Both the position numbers and the translations under genes were made by a program. Below, piece by piece: positions 30,846-32,332 of a stretch of 32,332 nt of DNA. Under the pieces are notes generated by a model. It was not told the origin of the DNA. It searched no databases and was given only the letters and a program-made list of their open reading frames with translations. Origin of the DNA: Candidatus Saccharimonadota bacterium (GTDB taxonomy: Bacteria; Patescibacteriota; Saccharimonadia; Saccharimonadales; Saccharimonadaceae); contig JAFRHO010000004.1 in assembly GCA_017433245.1 (NCBI GenBank), positions 1 to 32,332 of the forward strand. The letters are read 5' to 3'. Numbering within the stretch: position 1 is the first letter of the stretch; each line of letters starts with the position of its first letter.

Positions 30846-32331
30846 GCACCCAGTGAGCATAAAGAGTAATACTCGCACCCGCTCCTTGTCCAGTAACGGA
30901 ATAAGTACTACTAACTGGATATTCTGCGTTTGCACCAGAAGAGTTATCTGCTACCGTGGACCACCCTTTAATCTTCCAGCCGGTTAATGTCCACGAGTTA
31001 TAATTATATGCTGGTAAAGTAATAGAACCATCACCTGAAGAATTAAGATTTATACTTTGTGATCCAGTATTATTTGAAACTGATTGAGTACAAGATGCAT
31101 TAGCACTAACATAAGTCATACAGTTATCAACATAAGTAATATGATATATCGGGTTCCAAACAGCATACAGAGTCTTGGTGTCACCATTACCACCTGGGAG
31201 ATTGTTTAGAATATCGTCCGCTGAAGTATAATCGGGTGTTGTAGCAGAACTATTTTCACTCCAACCCTGGAATAAACGATCATCATCTGGAGCTGGCTCC
31301 TTGTATTCACCGTAAACAAAAGAACGATCACATACTTCTACAGTAGATGTATAGCTTTCAGGTTCTTCATCATAATAACCAACTACAGCTGCATGATAAC
31401 CCCAGTATTGCCCGGAGCTATCCGAATAAAACGCAAAGGTAGCAGTATCACCAGGAATATCTATTTCTACAGTGGTCGTAGTGTTGTTGCCGCCCATGTA
31501 TGTGGCTAGCTGGCCAGCATTCATATTGCGTGTAACGGAACCGGTATATTCACCTTGGAACACATAGAGCATATCCCAGTTATCTTCGGTACCGTATTTA
31601 ATAGTGACATGTAGCGAATCTGCATTTGGAATTGTAACAACTTCTTTGGTGGCTAGACTATTAGCGTATGTAGTTGAACCAATTTGGGTGCCATCGTCAT
31701 TGATATTGGCAGTATGAGAATAGCTTGGTTGAGATACATATTTATCTACACAGCCATGATAATAACCAAGAGTGTTGCTAGTAGTTCCATCCTCAAACTC
31801 CATACCATTAGTATTGAAGTTGACAACCATAGCGGAGAGAGCTTCCCATTGGGCATATAAAGTAATGGTGCTGCCAATACCGGCTAAATCTTCTACTTCT
31901 TCTTCATTGTCGTAGGGTGTACCAGTACCATCAATGGCAGTATTCCAACCATTGAAGCGCCAGTATGTATTAGCAGTACCTGCAATAGTATCACCATTAG
32001 CATCTTCATAAGATGAACCAAAGGCTGGGGCAGTGAAGGTGTTAGCGGAGAGATTGGTGGGTTCTCCGGCTTCAATTCCCTGGTTGTCCATAGTGCCAGT
32101 ACCACCGTTTGGATTGAAGGCGACGGTATACTGAGTACAAGTAGTATCCATAGTTAAGTAATAGACGATTGCTCCATTATTGGCCATTTGATAAGTACCA
32201 GCGTCTACAGTATTATCTACTTTGGCACCATAATTGATGTTAAAGGTATCATTAATGTCTGCTGATGGGGAGGCAGTTTGTGATGGGGTTTTTAAGACTG
32301 CAGCAGTAGATGAGAGTGGAGAGAAGACAGT
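28219..32331 (-). CDS. Giant surface protein with B-repeats, CUB-like domain and two FISUMP modules (N-terminus outside the window)
   Basis: The frame is open from the right edge to TAG at 28219-28221, giving at least 1370 residues; the first Met inside (32187) is not the start. In protein order there are Listeria-Bacteroides-type repeats (FNPNGGTGTM..WRFNGWN..ITLYAQW), a CUB-like domain (DMLYVFQGEYTG..FAFYSDSSGQYWGYHAAVVGYY) inserted in the second repeat region, further repeats ending YAVW or YAHW, then twice a unit of one repeat plus a FISUMP domain (LTDKRDNEVY, GKCWMIENLR, CPSGWHLPS, YYWSRS, FSIRCIV). The protein should be extracellular and adhesive. No C-terminal anchor is seen, so attachment must be N-terminal. 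Composition is Asn/Ser/Thr/Gly/Tyr-rich, unlike its neighbours. Confidence 0.88.
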   Translation of the reverse strand, partial: TVFSPLSSTAAVLKTPSQTASPSADINDTFNINYGAKVDNTVDAGTYQMANNGAIVYYLTMDTTCTQYTVAFNPNGGTGTMDNQGIEAGEPTNLSANTFTAPAFGSSYEDANGDTIAGTANTYWRFNGWNTAIDGTGTPYDNEEEVEDLAGIGSTITLYAQWEALSAMVVNFNTNGMEFEDGTTSNTLGYYHGCVDKYVSQPSYSHTANINDDGTQIGSTTYANSLATKEVVTIPNADSLHVTIKYGTEDNWDMLYVFQGEYTGSVTRNMNAGQLATYMGGNNTTTTVEIDIPGDTATFAFYSDSSGQYWGYHAAVVGYYDEEPESYTSTVEVCDRSFVYGEYKEPAPDDDRLFQGWSENSSATTPDYTSADDILNNLPGGNGDTKTLYAVWNPIYHITYVDNCMTYVSANASCTQSVSNNTGSQSINLNSSGDGSITLPAYNYNSWTLTGWKIKGWSTVADNSSGANAEYPVSSTYSVTGQGAGASITLYAHWVPVYSIQYDGNGADNPNGMGTTNASTGVKSVKQTNVGEGDPVTLLASNFKRAGYGFAGWSTDPDAWLHFTDNDNTNDPVIYGPMETISAPAYPNNGTSIITMYAVWVPVEKDGSNNPVYLQDFGKDQCDNLTSAVYNSALDKITAGSVMALTDKRDNEVYTIAKLADGKCWMIENLRVDAAGTLGTANELLSQGYGGVAGTYGSFVGLADSESTGFSATASSNTVYEASANPPINTYDPANGVLEDIGSSDEPARRFPRYNNSNNSSALSAPSFTENYLNALNPSATGIYKTSTVSSYGNYYTWSAAIANTGKSPSEAAETSICPSGWHLPSSVTTKEFGKLSQQYGGSGSDQSGVGAGDVLSSRFRSFPNNYIYSGYISGSSVNSRGSYGYYWSRSANNNWQYDSAQTLMLGSTRLNPSSTSKMYYGFSIRCIVDYEYTIQYDGNGADNPNGMGIVVDIKGKKSVKQRGITEGIDVMLLPSNFKRAGYGFVGWSTDSDAWSHFTDNDSTNDPVIYGPEETIVTPAYPANGIMTMYAVWVPAKKDGNNEPVYLQDFGVSECNNLTSAVFDSTSGATIVNKNSIVVLTDKRDNELYAVARLVDGKCWMIENLRLEHDGTMGNNINDSSVTNESLSQGYGGTAGVYGTFVGLAESEDNLSSSTTSNTVYKSSVDPPVDTYDPINNVLEDIGTGGYSGPGYRFPRYNNTNTHDIIDSPTYSEDYAYNSSPRLNKSGTYGDASIYSYGNYYTWSAAMANTNDYNSSVSENANTSICPTNWHLPSSGSWSKEYGVLAQGYGGATNDTEKRLMAFPNNFIYAGDIPGSSIMRRGSSGSYWSRSASNSGPQSTYSLEFGNTSFGINYITSKYRGVSVRCLVGS

Positions 32332-32332
32332 A

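Noticed and set aside
1-32332. CRISPR arrays, insertion sequences or prophage structural genes
   Set aside because: No regularly spaced short repeats, transposase motifs or phage morphogenesis genes are visible; the only mobile-element trace is the recombinase fragment.

Overview
The window reads as chromosomal DNA of a small-genome Patescibacteria (CPR) bacterium, most likely a Candidatus Saccharibacteria (TM7) relative. The inference rests on very tight packing, many unrecognised small proteins, a type IV pilin locus, a class I fructose-bisphosphate aldolase fused to a PfkB-like half, lamin-tail and FISUMP/B-repeat surface proteins, and a minimal HrcA/CIRCE circuit. It is not proved by a marker gene. 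UGA acts as a stop here (tpiA, the dsbA-like gene and the 13773 gene all end in it). The + strand looks C-rich and G-poor almost throughout, so the - strand is probably the leading strand.

Layout. 1-574: the 3' part of a large serine recombinase, broken by an in-frame TGA and ending inside the 3' end of tRNA-Gly; tRNA-His lies beside it. 748-3182: a tail-anchored basic protein coupled to tpiA, divergent from a phosphomannomutase-like HAD phosphatase. 3257-7350: a small orphan gene and the replicative polymerase dnaE. 7407-9550: two small envelope proteins, a GalU-like nucleotidyltransferase and a DUF308 membrane protein. 9633-11652: a decayed small gene and the PfkB-aldolase fusion. 11633-13622: rplY, grpE and hrcA behind a CIRCE operator. 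13663-18479: another orphan gene, an adenylate-kinase-like gene, a lamin-tail surface protein, and a three-gene cluster (membrane protein, 79-aa protein, cysteine-less flavoprotein). 18507-22380: initiator tRNA, three pilus proteins, an FtsB/DivIC-like gene and tRNA-Ile(UAU). 22385-27966: two small genes, a membrane protein, a CBS protein, a DsbA-like protein coupled to aspS, and a methyltransferase. 27969-28178: tRNA-Arg and a structured tRNA-like element. 28219-right edge: a giant repetitive surface protein whose N-terminus lies outside the window. No gene-free stretch exceeds about 260 bases.

Two gene architectures alternate. Thirteen protein genes place a TATAAT-type -10 box 6-9 bases before the ATG (3 or 6 for one of them) and lack a ribosome-binding site, so they are probably transcribed as leaderless mRNAs. 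That rule also corrects several start codons (dnaE, both pilins, the adenylate kinase, the HAD phosphatase). A smaller set, mostly orphan genes of unknown function, has a 40-75 base leader, a strong Shine-Dalgarno sequence and a private intrinsic terminator; two of them share the leader motif CAGAAAGGGG as the 3' arm of a hairpin.

The recognised genes cover central glycolysis (tpiA, aldolase), sugar-nucleotide supply (GalU-like, PMM-like), replication, translation (aspS, rplY, five tRNAs), heat-shock control and a surface apparatus (pilins, lamin-tail and FISUMP proteins, DsbA-like oxidase) that fits a host-attached lifestyle. The most unusual items are a metallothionein-like cysteine cluster on GrpE, several enzymes that lost hallmark catalytic motifs (flavoprotein, PfkB half, TIM loop 6), tRNA oddities, and the tRNA-like element after tRNA-Arg.
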